In this document: positions 18,101-25,639 of the stretch, piece after piece | Numbering within the stretch: position 1 is the stretch's first letter | Layout: each line of letters opens with the position of its first letter | Assembly (NCBI GenBank): GCA_018267475.1 | Contig: JAFDYI010000005.1 | Coordinates: 161,616-225,615 of the forward strand | Source of the DNA: Bacteroidota bacterium | GTDB lineage: Bacteria > Bacteroidota > Bacteroidia > B-17B0 > Aurantibacillaceae | DNA: 64,000 nucleotides | Direction: 5' to 3' | The notes under the pieces: generated by a model | What the model was told of the DNA's origin: nothing | The model's input: only the letters and a program-made list of their open reading frames with translations | The model's database searches: none | Made by a program: the position numbers and the translations under genes

Positions 18101-20183
18101 CGGTAGAAGTACTCACATTGTCGGTATTCGGAGCAACTCCGCCAAAGCTCCAATTATAGTTATTGATGCTAGCTGCCGGAGCCGAGGCTCCTGCATCAAA
18201 TACAGAAGGACTGCCTTGGCAAACCTGCGCTACTGAAAAAGAAGCCGTAGGCTGCACATTGACTGTAGCATTTGCGGTAGCCGTTACCGAACAACCTCCT
18301 ACCGCCGTTACCGTTACCGTTACCGCGTAAGGACTACCCGCCGCGCTGGCATAAGTGTGAGTGGGGTTGGCAGCAGCAGCCGCAGGAGCTGTGCCGTCGC
18401 CATAATTCCACACATAAGTATAGCTGGTAGAAGTACAGGGCGTTGCCGCCGTAGTTGATGTAAACGCCGATGCTACACCCGCACAAACAGGGGGCACACT
18501 AAAGGCTTCTGTAGGACTTGGATTTATTTGCACCGTTTGCGTAGTAGTAGCATTACAAGCGGAAGTATTAACCGTAAGCGTTACCACAAAATTACCGCAA
18601 CTGGTGTAAGCGTGAGTTGTATTAGGAGATGCCGCCGTGGAAGTACCCACCGTTCCGTCACCAAAGTCCCAATTATAACCCGTTATGGTAGCTCCACCCG
18701 TGGAGGTAGAAGTGTTGGTAAATTGCACGTTGTTGCCCAAATAACATTGCGGCGTATTGGTAGGCGAGTTGGAGGTAAACACCGCGTTAGGCCCGTTTAC
18801 CACCGTGACGACCTTGGTAAGTGTAGCCGTACAAGAACCGCTGGTAGAATCTTTTAAGGTTATGGTGTAGGTGCCGGGCGTAGCATAGTTATGCACCTGG
18901 TTGGCACCGCTGGCCGCATTGGTAACGGCTGAGCCGTCGCCCCAGTTCCAACTCCAATTTAAGATGCTGCCGCTGCTAACAGTGGAACCATCGGTAGCTG
19001 TAAGGGTAGTGCCGCAAGCCGTTTGTGTAGTAGAAAAACTAGGCACTGGGTCGGGTGAAGTTGTTAATGTAGCAAACATACTCGGCGCCGGGCATCCGGA
19101 AACCGAGGTTGTATTTAGAGTATAAGTACCCGCCACTGTAGTAGTTAAATTTTGAGAAGTACCTACCGTTGTTCCGGATGAGTTTATCCAATTGTAGGTA
19201 GCAAATCCCGGCGGCCCTTGCAGTACCCCCGGCCCACCGCTGGGTACACACAGGCCATGAGCCGTGGTAATGATATTAGAACCACACATAGCATCTATAT
19301 AAGCGTAGCCAAAGTGCCCCCCTTGATTACAATCACTCACAATAAAAGTAACCGCCATGGTGTGCCCGGAATAAGCAGGAGCCGTTAAATCTACCCCTAC
19401 GCTGGTCCAAGGGTAGGTATAAACGGTAGCATCTGCTGAAGAAACCGACCAACCATTTAAAGCGCCTGAAGTAGGAGCCGTAGCATCGTATTGGGTACAA
19501 TTAATAACCGACCCGGTAGTCATGTCTGTAAAATCCACATGAAAATAGGGCTGCTCATTTACCGGATGCGAGCCACTTTGCAAGGCTACTGAATACATAA
19601 AAGTAAATATATTAGAAGACGGGCCTACTACAAAAGTATAAACCGCTTTTTCCATTTTATAGCCTGCGCAAGCATTATTTAATAATAAAGCATAGTTTCC
19701 TCCCCCTGCCGATACAGCCGGTTGGCCGCTATACCCATCAGTACCCGTAATATCTTGACCCGGTGTTCCACAAGAACCGAATGTACCTGTACGGTTTACC
19801 ACCCAATAGTTGCCATCAGTAGCACCGGTTACGCAGGTATTACAAGGCAAATTTTGCCCGCTATTACTTGCAGAATAAAAAGTCCAACCGGTAGTGCCTC
19901 CGGTTTCAAAACCCGGGTTTACGCAAGAAGATGCGTTTACCACCGGAGGGGCGCCACGTTGCCCAAATTTATTGGGGTTTTGTTGGTAGTAAGTCCTGCG
20001 TTCTTTTAGCCTGGTACGGGCAAAATCCGTTTCCCACTGAGAAACCGTGCTGTTTTTAGAGCGTTGCAAAATTTGCTCAATATCCGCATCGGTCCACGTA
20101 GCGGGATTTACAATTTCCTGAGCTTGTGCTCTAATCCATAATACGCTTGATACAAAAGCGATAAGGGTAAAAATTTTCTTCAT
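15159..20183 (-). CDS. Giant PKD-domain adhesin with T9SS type B sorting domain
   Basis: 1674-residue exported protein. A signal peptide (1-22, ending RAQAQ) is followed by a helical stretch (about 23-75) and a jelly-roll-like region (about 80-330; NPGFETGGTTGWTF). Six PKD domains (about 380-905) carry W-x-W-x-x-GDG-like cores such as WNWGDGS, WDFGDGT, WNYGDGT, WNMGDGS and WSFGDGF. Then come four PKD-like/Ig-like units each starting with a Cys (SLCPG, SLCAN, SACPT, SYCPK), further PKD units (WQWDMSNNG, WNWNLGNGS), and a type B sorting domain (about 1575-1674) with SFTPNGDGLNDNF and YDRWGLLLYHS. It is a T9SS cargo adhesin, and its gene sits next to the T9SS regulator porX. Ligand unknown. Confidence 0.92.
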   Translation of the reverse strand: MKKIFTLIAFVSSVLWIRAQAQEIVNPATWTDADIEQILQRSKNSTVSQWETDFARTRLKERRTYYQQNPNKFGQRGAPPVVNASSCVNPGFETGGTTGWTFYSASNSGQNLPCNTCVTGATDGNYWVVNRTGTFGSCGTPGQDITGTDGYSGQPAVSAGGGNYALLLNNACAGYKMEKAVYTFVVGPSSNIFTFMYSVALQSGSHPVNEQPYFHVDFTDMTTGSVINCTQYDATAPTSGALNGWSVSSADATVYTYPWTSVGVDLTAPAYSGHTMAVTFIVSDCNQGGHFGYAYIDAMCGSNIITTAHGLCVPSGGPGVLQGPPGFATYNWINSSGTTVGTSQNLTTTVAGTYTLNTTSVSGCPAPSMFATLTTSPDPVPSFSTTQTACGTTLTATDGSTVSSGSILNWSWNWGDGSAVTNAASGANQVHNYATPGTYTITLKDSTSGSCTATLTKVVTVVNGPNAVFTSNSPTNTPQCYLGNNVQFTNTSTSTGGATITGYNWDFGDGTVGTSTAASPNTTHAYTSCGNFVVTLTVNTSACNATTTQTVQINPSPTEAFSVPPVCAGVASAFTSTTAATPCTSTSYTYVWNYGDGTAPAAAAANPTHTYASAAGSPYAVTVTVTAVGGCSVTATANATVNVQPTASFSVAQVCQGSPSVFDAGASAPAASINNYNWSFGGVAPNTDNVSTSTDNHTYSASGTFPVSLTVTAVGGCTATATGNAVVNPMPVLSISSSTVCNTLGTTLTNNTPSQASFSTWNWNMGDGSGTNATAGPVTYTYATAGVYTVVLTATTTSGCAGTASTTAVVHPNPVFSGGYDAVCAGSQSGIYDYSTLPAAPGIHDSLTTWTWSFGDGFDTTTNVPEAFHTYASCNTYSISYTVTTNFGCGVSAGGTYTVFCNPTVAAPASFSLCPGTPVTTAQTTFTTSSASPALPTLATIYYVNYPNPSTGQTATHGGIPLADTVGQNAIPNYTAIAKNLTCNLLVDTVEGYPVSAGVIGTNTLYCYGPPATFTISVYPTPYLSHMPNDSLCANQTLAVANFTACPANSTVAWTNSNPAIGLAATGTTNIGSFVTTNATNALISGLITATATANGCIGPDSTFTIFVKPLPTMTATSFSACPTSIIPAPTIIVTNPAAGVHYNWTVTNNAAVGMPPSGTGTPASYTAPANGTMMNQTGQITYTPTLNGCVGKTDTAYVTVYPTPVVSSMPNLSYCPKTVVPQINFNSTPTNTLTIFTYSVSGSIVGTYTAPSIPSFTAQNTGCSPLSNLVTVVSSLNGCPSPPISFSIAVQPNPVASFSYAPACDGKPILFTDLSSVCGGVQVNSWQWDMSNNGSVESTSQNPSYTVTPAGTDSVKLTVATNSNPSCSSYTVQPVIVYPNPVVSFTGVTKGCAPFYTTLIDSSKVATGSIVSWNWNLGNGSSSGSSQPAVTYNNTSHTQPQYYSVSLTVTTDKGCTESLSKNNFIEAYPVPQAGFSYNPPDADITEPVITFFNTSLGASTYTPTLQYGANGVMYNLGDTYLPANSSNNVSYSNGIFNHTYSNPDDADVTEVYTVTQWVINMYGCKDSTTNTLEIKPIVTFYIPNSFTPNGDGLNDNFKGTGMGIKDSTYNLWIYDRWGLLLYHSTGLEQSWNGSMNGDASRQTLQEDVYVWKVSFSDILNKGHNYQGIVTLIK

Positions 20184-20233
20184 AATACTTGTTTTTTTTA
20201 GACAAACATTTCATTTTCACCTACCAACCGCAC

Positions 20234-20241
20234 CAAAGATA
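20234..20241 (-). promoter_or_regulatory. -7 box of the PKD adhesin gene
   Basis: TATCTTTG on the minus strand, a full TAnnTTTG match, 50 nt before the ATG at 20183. No TTG at standard spacing is evident. Confidence 0.45.
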
Positions 20242-20429
20242 CAAAAAGATATTTAATGTTAAAATAGGTAAATGTTAAATTTTCTTCGGTTTTTGATTTT
20301 TTTTATTAACAAATGTTCAAAACGTTGATCTTGAAAAGCGAGTTTCTCCTTTTTTAATCGCAGAATGGTCCTTTTTGTCTAAAAAAGCCTGTTTTATTTC
20401 ATAAAAAGCAAAAAAATACTTCTTTTTTA

Positions 20430-20437
20430 TACCTTTG
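20430..20437 (+). promoter_or_regulatory. -7 box of the serS operon
   Basis: TACCTTTG, full TAnnTTTG match, 18 nt before the serS ATG. The 272-nt gap 20184-20455 between the divergent genes otherwise shows only AT-rich sequence. Confidence 0.5.
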
Positions 20438-20455
20438 CGGCACTTTTAAATAAAT

Positions 20456-21730
20456 ATGCTGCAAATAGGTTATATCAAAGAAAACAAAGAAGAAGCGCTC
20501 CGCCGTCTTGCTATAAAAAATTTTAAAGATGCCGAAACAATCCTTAGCAAAGCGCTGCAATTAGATGCTGAACGCCGACAAACCCAAAAAGAAAGCGACG
20601 ATACCAAAGCCGAAGCCAACGCCCTTGCCAAACAAATAGGCGAGTTGATGAAAAACGGAAAAAAAGAAGAAGCAGAAACCATAAAAGCCAACACGGCTGC
20701 ACTAAAACAAAAAGAAAAACAATTAGACGAGCAACTAAAACAAAAAGAAAACGAAATACAAACCCTTTTGGTGCAAGTGCCCAACCTCCCCCACGCTTCA
20801 GTCCCCCCGGGCAAAACACCCGAAGACAATGTAACCATTTTTGAATATGGCAACAAGCCTGCCTTGCCCGCCCAAGCGCAAGCCCATTGGGACTTAGCCG
20901 CTAAATACAATTTAATTGATTTTGAGTTGGGAGTAAAGCTAACGGGCGCCGGTTTCCCGGTATATAAAGGCAAAGGAGCCCGCCTGCAACGTGCTCTTAT
21001 CAACTTTTTCTTAGATAAAGCCCTGGCTGCAGGATATGCCGAGGTGCAACCCCCTATTTTGGTTAATGCAGATAGCGGATACGGCACCGGACAACTGCCC
21101 GACAAAGAAGGACAAATGTATTTTGTAAACGAAGACGGCCTATACCTAATACCCACTGCCGAAGTACCCATAACCAACATATACCGCGATGTCATGCTGA
21201 AAGAAAATGAACTGCCTATAAAAAATTGCGGCTACACCCCTTGTTTTCGCAGAGAAGCCGGCAGTTATGGTAAAGATGTAAGAGGGCTAAACCGCTTGCA
21301 TCAATTTGATAAAGTAGAAATAGTACAAATAACCACCCCCGAAAAATCATACCAAACCTTAGAAGACATGCGCGAATACGTAGCTTCTTTGTTAAAAGAA
21401 TTAGAGCTTCCCTTTCGTACCCTAAAACTATGCGGAGGCGATATGAGTTTTGCCTCTGCTCTTACCTACGATATGGAGGTATGGAGCGCCGCACAACAAC
21501 GCTGGTTAGAAGTAAGTTCGGTATCTAACTTTGAAAATTTCCAGACGAACCGCCTAAAATGCCGCTACAAAACAAACGATGGAAAAACAAACTTATGCCA
21601 CAGTTTAAACGGCAGCGCACTGGCTTTGCCTCGCATTGTAGCCGCTTTATTAGAAAACAATCAAACAGAAAACAGCATTAAAATACCTAAAGCGCTGGTG
21701 CCCTACACCGGCTTTGAAAACATTAATTAA
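20456..21730 (+). CDS. serS: Seryl-tRNA synthetase
   Basis: 424-residue class II synthetase charging tRNA-Ser. The N-terminal long coiled-coil arm (about 27-105) starts MLQIGYIKENKEEALRRL, as is usual in this phylum. Then come the TGQLPDKEGQMYF region, motif 2 (CFRREAGSYGKDVRGLNRLH), the serine/tRNA-binding SNFENFQTNRLKCRY, and motif 3 (LCHSLNGSALALPRIVAALLE). Length is normal. First gene of a run with the OmpH-like gene 17 nt downstream. Confidence 0.97.
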   Translation: MLQIGYIKENKEEALRRLAIKNFKDAETILSKALQLDAERRQTQKESDDTKAEANALAKQIGELMKNGKKEEAETIKANTAALKQKEKQLDEQLKQKENEIQTLLVQVPNLPHASVPPGKTPEDNVTIFEYGNKPALPAQAQAHWDLAAKYNLIDFELGVKLTGAGFPVYKGKGARLQRALINFFLDKALAAGYAEVQPPILVNADSGYGTGQLPDKEGQMYFVNEDGLYLIPTAEVPITNIYRDVMLKENELPIKNCGYTPCFRREAGSYGKDVRGLNRLHQFDKVEIVQITTPEKSYQTLEDMREYVASLLKELELPFRTLKLCGGDMSFASALTYDMEVWSAAQQRWLEVSSVSNFENFQTNRLKCRYKTNDGKTNLCHSLNGSALALPRIVAALLENNQTENSIKIPKALVPYTGFENIN

Positions 21731-21747
21731 CCTCACATCTATCATCT

Positions 21748-22407
21748 ATGAAAAACGTATCTCTTATTATCAGTGCCGTGCTGGCTGCCGCGGTAGCCAT
21801 ATTATTTTATATGAATGCATCTCTTAAAAAAGAGTTGCAAGCGCTGGCAATCGGAGGCGCTGATGCCGATGCACCCAAAGTAGTATTGCAACCCGCAGCC
21901 CCTATAAACAGCGCCGAACTAAAAAACGCACGCATCGCATACATCAACATCGATTCCTTAGATTTCAGATATCAATACATTATTGATAACTCAAAAGAGT
22001 ATGCCAACAAACAAGCTGCTATTGAAAGCCAACTAAACAGTATGGCCGCTAAATTTCAAAATGATTATACCGACTTTCAGCAAGCAGTACAAGCGGGAGT
22101 ACGCGGCGAAGCCGAGCTAGCCAAACAAAAAGCACAATTAGAACAACAACAATACGACGCCGCAGCCAAGCAAAAACAATTAGAAGGTTTAGGAGAAGAA
22201 ATTGCAAAAAAAAGAGGCGAAATGCTCAAAAAAGTATCTGATTACATTGCCTCGTACAATAATGGGCGCTACGACTATATACTGGCATACACTACCGCCA
22301 ACATCAGTTCGGTTCTATACGCCAAACCCGATTTGGATATTACCAAAGAAATTATAGATGGCTTAAATGCCGAATACAAAGCTCATAAAACCAGTACAAA
22401 AAAATAA
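21748..22407 (+). CDS. OmpH/Skp-like periplasmic chaperone
   Basis: 219-residue protein. An N-terminal hydrophobic segment (about 4-23) acts as signal or anchor; then RIAYINIDSLDFRYQYI marks the start of the Skp/OmpH domain, followed by a long Gln/Ala/Lys-rich coiled coil (about 90-160) forming the expected tentacles, and a C-terminal beta strand return (ILAYTTANISSVLYAKPDLDIT). Family members hold unfolded outer-membrane proteins in the periplasm. It sits 17 nt after serS and 9 nt before the MazG-like gene. Confidence 0.88.
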   Translation: MKNVSLIISAVLAAAVAILFYMNASLKKELQALAIGGADADAPKVVLQPAAPINSAELKNARIAYINIDSLDFRYQYIIDNSKEYANKQAAIESQLNSMAAKFQNDYTDFQQAVQAGVRGEAELAKQKAQLEQQQYDAAAKQKQLEGLGEEIAKKRGEMLKKVSDYIASYNNGRYDYILAYTTANISSVLYAKPDLDITKEIIDGLNAEYKAHKTSTKK

Positions 22408-22416
22408 ACATTCGTC

Positions 22417-22800
22417 ATGCAAAAAAAACTAAAAAGCGTAGCCGAGTTTCATGAGGTTTTTAAAATAGGAAACGCCTCTGAGCTTACCTTATTAGATGAA
22501 AAAAACTACACCCTGCGTTACAACCTGCTAAAAGAAGAAAACGAAGAATACTTAGAGGCTTGTAAGCGCGGCGATATGGTTGAAATTGCTGATGCCCTGG
22601 GCGACCAATTATATATTTTGTGCGGTACTATTTTAAAACACGGCCTACAAAACAAAATAGAAGAAGTATTTGACGAAATACACCGAAGCAATATGAGCAA
22701 ACTAGATGAAAACGGGCAACCCATATACCGCGAAGACGGCAAGGTTATGAAAAGCAGCCGCTATTTCCGTCCGGATATAAAAAAGATACTGGCCTTGTAA
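22417..22800 (+). CDS. MazG-like nucleotide pyrophosphohydrolase
   Basis: 127-residue all-alpha NTP pyrophosphatase (MazG/PRA-PH superfamily). The metal-binding pattern is visible as E-E-N-E-E (KEENEEYLEA, about 41-50) and E-x-x-D (EIADALGD, about 56-63). The C-terminal part (FDEIHRSNMSKLDENG, YREDGKVMKSSRYFRPDI) matches the phage/bacterial 'NTP pyrophosphohydrolase family' group rather than full MazG. Likely house-cleaning of abnormal nucleotides; substrate unknown. Confidence 0.82.
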   Translation: MQKKLKSVAEFHEVFKIGNASELTLLDEKNYTLRYNLLKEENEEYLEACKRGDMVEIADALGDQLYILCGTILKHGLQNKIEEVFDEIHRSNMSKLDENGQPIYREDGKVMKSSRYFRPDIKKILAL

Positions 22801-22840
22801 TTTTCAACGCCTATTGGTTATGAAACACAAAAAACATTTT

Positions 22841-22858
22841 TTATGAGTTACGTCATAA
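22841..22858. promoter_or_regulatory. Palindromic operator candidate upstream of the copper-type cassette
   Basis: Inverted repeat TTATGA-N6-TCATAA, with the arm-N6-arm geometry of CRP/FNR-family boxes (TGTGA-N6-TCACA type). It lies just where the -33 element of the following promoter should be, so a bound protein would affect transcription directly. Further TTATGA/TTCATA half-sites occur at 22818 and 22863. Confidence 0.45.
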
Positions 22859-22878
22859 TACATTCATAAAATAGTTGA

Positions 22879-22886
22879 TACCTTTG
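22879..22886 (+). promoter_or_regulatory. -7 box of the copper-type cassette
   Basis: TACCTTTG, full TAnnTTTG match, ending only 6 nt before the ATG at 22893. It lacks a TTG -33 box, which is replaced by the palindrome at 22841-22858; this fits an activator-dependent promoter. Confidence 0.5.
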
Positions 22887-22892
22887 TCGGCG

Positions 22893-23276
22893 ATGCCTCA
22901 TAAAATTTTTGCTATATTTTTTCTTAGCTTGTACAGCCTCGTTTTATTTAAGCCTTTATTCCCTTTTATAGATTATCTCCTTCATAAAGAATACATCATT
23001 AAAAATCTATGCGAAAACCGAAATAAACCCAATATGCATTGCAATGGAAAATGCCATTTGATGAAACAATTAAAAAAAGCAAACCACGAAGCCATACCCG
23101 AAGAAAACAACACAAAAAAAACAACACATCAAGAAGAAAACACAAGTCACTTGCGCTCGCACGATGCCTTTTACATTTGCCCCGCATTCGTAAAAAAGCA
23201 CGGGTTTACTCCTTTTTTAAAAGAAAAAATGCCTTCTCCTTTTAGCGGTACTATTTTTCATCCGCCTCAAGCATAA
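22893..23276 (+). CDS. Small membrane-anchored Cys/His protein of a copper-type cassette
   Basis: 127-residue protein. The start is set at ATG 22893 because an in-frame TTG at 22875 lies in the promoter. One N-terminal membrane segment (about 4-28) is followed by a compact Cys/His cluster, NLCENRNKPNMHCNGKCHLM (about 42-61, three Cys, two His, two Met), and a Lys/His-rich tail. Small Bacteroidota proteins with this same HCNGxC(H/Y)L motif are common near metal genes and are of unknown function. A role in metal binding in the cell envelope is inferred from ligand residues and neighbours. Confidence 0.65.
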   Translation: MPHKIFAIFFLSLYSLVLFKPLFPFIDYLLHKEYIIKNLCENRNKPNMHCNGKCHLMKQLKKANHEAIPEENNTKKTTHQEENTSHLRSHDAFYICPAFVKKHGFTPFLKEKMPSPFSGTIFHPPQA

Positions 23277-23348
23277 CGTTTGCTTTATTTTTAAAAGGCG
23301 CACCAAGCGCTCCTCTAAACGTTGTCTTAATACTTAATCAAAAAAAAC

Positions 23349-24404
23349 ATGAAAAGGATATTTTTTATTCCTTTTGTGTGGTTGCACCTAATTTTAGGAG
23401 CCCATAACAAAAAGGAAGATAGCACCGCTGTTTGCGCTATTCATTGTACAAAAAACAACATAGCCCCGGCAGGTATTATGACCGACCATGTACACCAGCG
23501 CAAACATTTTTCTTTTGCATATAGTTATATGTTTATGAATATGAGCGGTAACAAAAGAGGTACAAATGCGGTTAGCGACGAACAGGTTTTTACCAACTAT
23601 ATGATGTCGCCCTCTAAAATGAATATGCAAATGCACATGCTGATGCCTATGTATGGGATAAATAACCGCTTGAGCATTATGGCTATGATACCTTACAGCA
23701 TAATCCGTATGAGTATGCACGAAATGCCTAACCAAAGCCAGAATATGCCGGATATGTGCGACATGAACAGTTCATCTTCTGCCAACAGCAACTCGGGCTT
23801 AGGAGACGTAAAACTATACCTAATGTATAACTTTTTGCGCTCTTGTACACACCGATTGGTTGCAAGCGCAGGGGTAAGCCTTCCTACAGCCAACATTCGT
23901 AGTGCAAATACTTCTAGCAGCATCATTCCTTATTGTATGCAGGTAGGTACAGGCAGCTACCACATACTCTCCAGCTTGGTATATGTAAAAGAAGGAAGGC
24001 TTTTTTCTTTTGGTGCAGCCCTGCAAGGAAGTATAAGCACCGGCAGTAATAAACAGGGATACCGTTGGGGTAATGAATGCAGTGTAAGCCCCTGGCTTGC
24101 ATACAAACCTATAAAATTTATGGGAATTGCCGCCCGAGCAGAGGCTTACTATGCAGGGGCTATACAAGGTTGGGACAATAGCATCAATCAGTTAGCCGGT
24201 AACGATCCGTCGGCTGATGTAAAAAACTATGGTTCGCAGCAACGGCTTGACCTTTTTTTAGGATTAAATTTTTATGTACCCGTTGCTTCATCACAAACAG
24301 CATGCGTGCTGATAGAATATGGAAAGCCCTTATACCAAAACCTGCAAGGCCTGCAAATGCCTTTTCAAAATATACTAAACCTAAGACTTCAGTATAACTT
24401 TTAA
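23349..24404 (+). CDS. Met-rich outer-membrane beta-barrel protein, putative copper-related transporter
   Basis: 351-residue exported protein ending in Phe (QYNF), as outer-membrane barrels do. An N-terminal signal (1-18) is followed by a Cys-containing stretch and then an extraordinary Met-rich region: 19 Met between residues 61 and 140, including alternating MNMQMHMLMPM and the MHEMPNQSQNMPDMCDMN loop, with intervening His and Cys. Thioether ligands of this kind typically bind Cu(I). GLGDVKLYLMYNF and alternating polar/hydrophobic strands fit transporter-type barrels found beside copper genes. It lies between the Cys/His protein and the MbnP-like gene. Substrate is inferred. Confidence 0.6.
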   Translation: MKRIFFIPFVWLHLILGAHNKKEDSTAVCAIHCTKNNIAPAGIMTDHVHQRKHFSFAYSYMFMNMSGNKRGTNAVSDEQVFTNYMMSPSKMNMQMHMLMPMYGINNRLSIMAMIPYSIIRMSMHEMPNQSQNMPDMCDMNSSSSANSNSGLGDVKLYLMYNFLRSCTHRLVASAGVSLPTANIRSANTSSSIIPYCMQVGTGSYHILSSLVYVKEGRLFSFGAALQGSISTGSNKQGYRWGNECSVSPWLAYKPIKFMGIAARAEAYYAGAIQGWDNSINQLAGNDPSADVKNYGSQQRLDLFLGLNFYVPVASSQTACVLIEYGKPLYQNLQGLQMPFQNILNLRLQYNF

Positions 24405-24443
24405 CCCTCTCTAAAACACATTTTAAACACCAATAAAAAAACT

Positions 24444-25208
24444 ATGAATATCATGAAAAAAATAATTTTAACACAACTGGTAATAAGTCTTCTCTTTTTT
24501 TCTTGCAAAAAGAAAGAAGAAACACAAACGCCGCCCACCCCCTTAGGCACCGCAGCTTTGCACTTACACACCAACATAAATAATAACGAAGTAGATTCCG
24601 GCATGATAGCCTCCGACGACTTAGGCAGAAAAATAAAACTAAACATAGCTCAGTTTTATATTTCAAACGTAACGCTAAAACAAAGTAATGGAAGTACCGT
24701 GGCGCTTACAGGAATGTATCTACTAAAAAACATACAACAAGAGGAATATGTGTTGGGACAAATACCTACCGGAAATTACAGCTCGATTTCTTTTAACGTG
24801 GGTATTGACGCCGCTACTAATGCTACCCTCCCCGCTTCGCATACGGGTATATTGGCCGCGCAAACCCCGCCTATGTGGTTTGGTAGCGCTTTGCAAGGCT
24901 ATATTTTTATGAATATAGAAGGCGCGAGCGACAGTACCGGAACCGGCAGCTACTTCCGCTCTTTTGCCTATCAAATAGGTACTAACGTTTTATATCAACA
25001 TGTTACGCTTACATACAATACGGCTTCTCCGCTTGTAATAACAAGTCAAGGCACTTCGCTTATACACGTTACATGCGACTACGGCTACTTATTGAAAAAT
25101 GTCAGCTCTTTTAAAACGCAAAACGCCGTAGCGACTCCTTTTAACAGCGATTCTGTTTTAATAAAACAAATAGCCAACAACATTCCTGCCATGTTTAGAT
25201 TTGAATAA
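24444..25208 (+). CDS. MbnP-like copper-binding lipoprotein
   Basis: 254-residue lipoprotein (lipobox LLFFSC; ATG at 24444 or 24453). It matches the MbnP family: LGTAALHLHTNIN..., KLNIAQFYISNVTLKQSNG, the GTYxx-like GNYSSISFNVGID, and the conserved W-containing MWFGSALQGYIFMNIEG. MbnP of methanotrophs binds copper in the periplasm through His and a Trp-derived kynurenine formed by the di-heme enzyme MbnH. MbnH is not found here; a small cytochrome-like gene follows after 2 nt instead. Copper binding is family knowledge, not shown by this sequence alone. Confidence 0.75.
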   Translation: MNIMKKIILTQLVISLLFFSCKKKEETQTPPTPLGTAALHLHTNINNNEVDSGMIASDDLGRKIKLNIAQFYISNVTLKQSNGSTVALTGMYLLKNIQQEEYVLGQIPTGNYSSISFNVGIDAATNATLPASHTGILAAQTPPMWFGSALQGYIFMNIEGASDSTGTGSYFRSFAYQIGTNVLYQHVTLTYNTASPLVITSQGTSLIHVTCDYGYLLKNVSSFKTQNAVATPFNSDSVLIKQIANNIPAMFRFE

Positions 25209-25210
25209 TA

Positions 25211-25603
25211 ATGAAAAGGAAACATCATGCGAGCCTCTCTATTTTAGGTATAACTAGTTTGTTGTTCTTTTTATGTTCTTGCCAGAAAAAAGAAAATACT
25301 TCATCGCAAGTTTTGCCCGGAGTAGTATCTTTTAGTCAAGACATTGTTCCTATATTCAATGCTTCTTGTCTTGCAAGCGGCTGCCATGCCGGGGGGAGCC
25401 CGGCAGCTAACCTAAACTTAACATCAGGCATGGCCTACACTCAATTGTTTTCAAAACACGAAATAGACACCATAAACGCCAACAATAGTGTTTTGTACAT
25501 AGAGGTGCAGTCGGGGTCTATGCCTAAAAACGGCGCCATGCTTAGTAATTATCAAATAGGGCTTATCCAAAAATGGATACAACAAAAAGCGAAGAACAAT
25601 TAA
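25211..25603 (+). CDS. Small cytochrome-c-like lipoprotein with CX4CH heme motif
   Basis: 130-residue lipoprotein (lipobox FLCSC) with one candidate heme site, CLASGCHAGG, i.e. CX4CH rather than the usual CXXCH, and a distal Met in SGSMPKNG as possible axial ligand. The layout SQDIVPIFNASCLASGCHAG followed by a final LIQKWIQQKAK helix is that of cytochrome-c-like domains common in Bacteroidota lipoproteins. It starts 2 nt after the MbnP-like stop and ends in a strong terminator. It could be an electron partner for the MbnP-like protein; that is inference. Confidence 0.7.
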   Translation: MKRKHHASLSILGITSLLFFLCSCQKKENTSSQVLPGVVSFSQDIVPIFNASCLASGCHAGGSPAANLNLTSGMAYTQLFSKHEIDTINANNSVLYIEVQSGSMPKNGAMLSNYQIGLIQKWIQQKAKNN

Positions 25604-25616
25604 GTTCTTCGCTTTT
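25585..25616. terminator. Bidirectional terminator between convergent genes
   Basis: Perfect 13-bp stem AAAAGCGAAGAAC / GTTCTTCGCTTTT with a 6-nt loop, whose left arm overlaps the last codons of the cytochrome-like gene. A-run on one side and T-run on the other serve both this operon and the convergent PPIase gene. Confidence 0.9.
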
Positions 25617-25639
25617 AAAAAAAGTAAATACGATATGCT

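Noticed and set aside
20470..21195. Long open frame (241 codons) on the minus strand inside serS
   Set aside because: Antisense to all conserved synthetase motifs; its product is Ser/Cys-rich with no recognisable domain.
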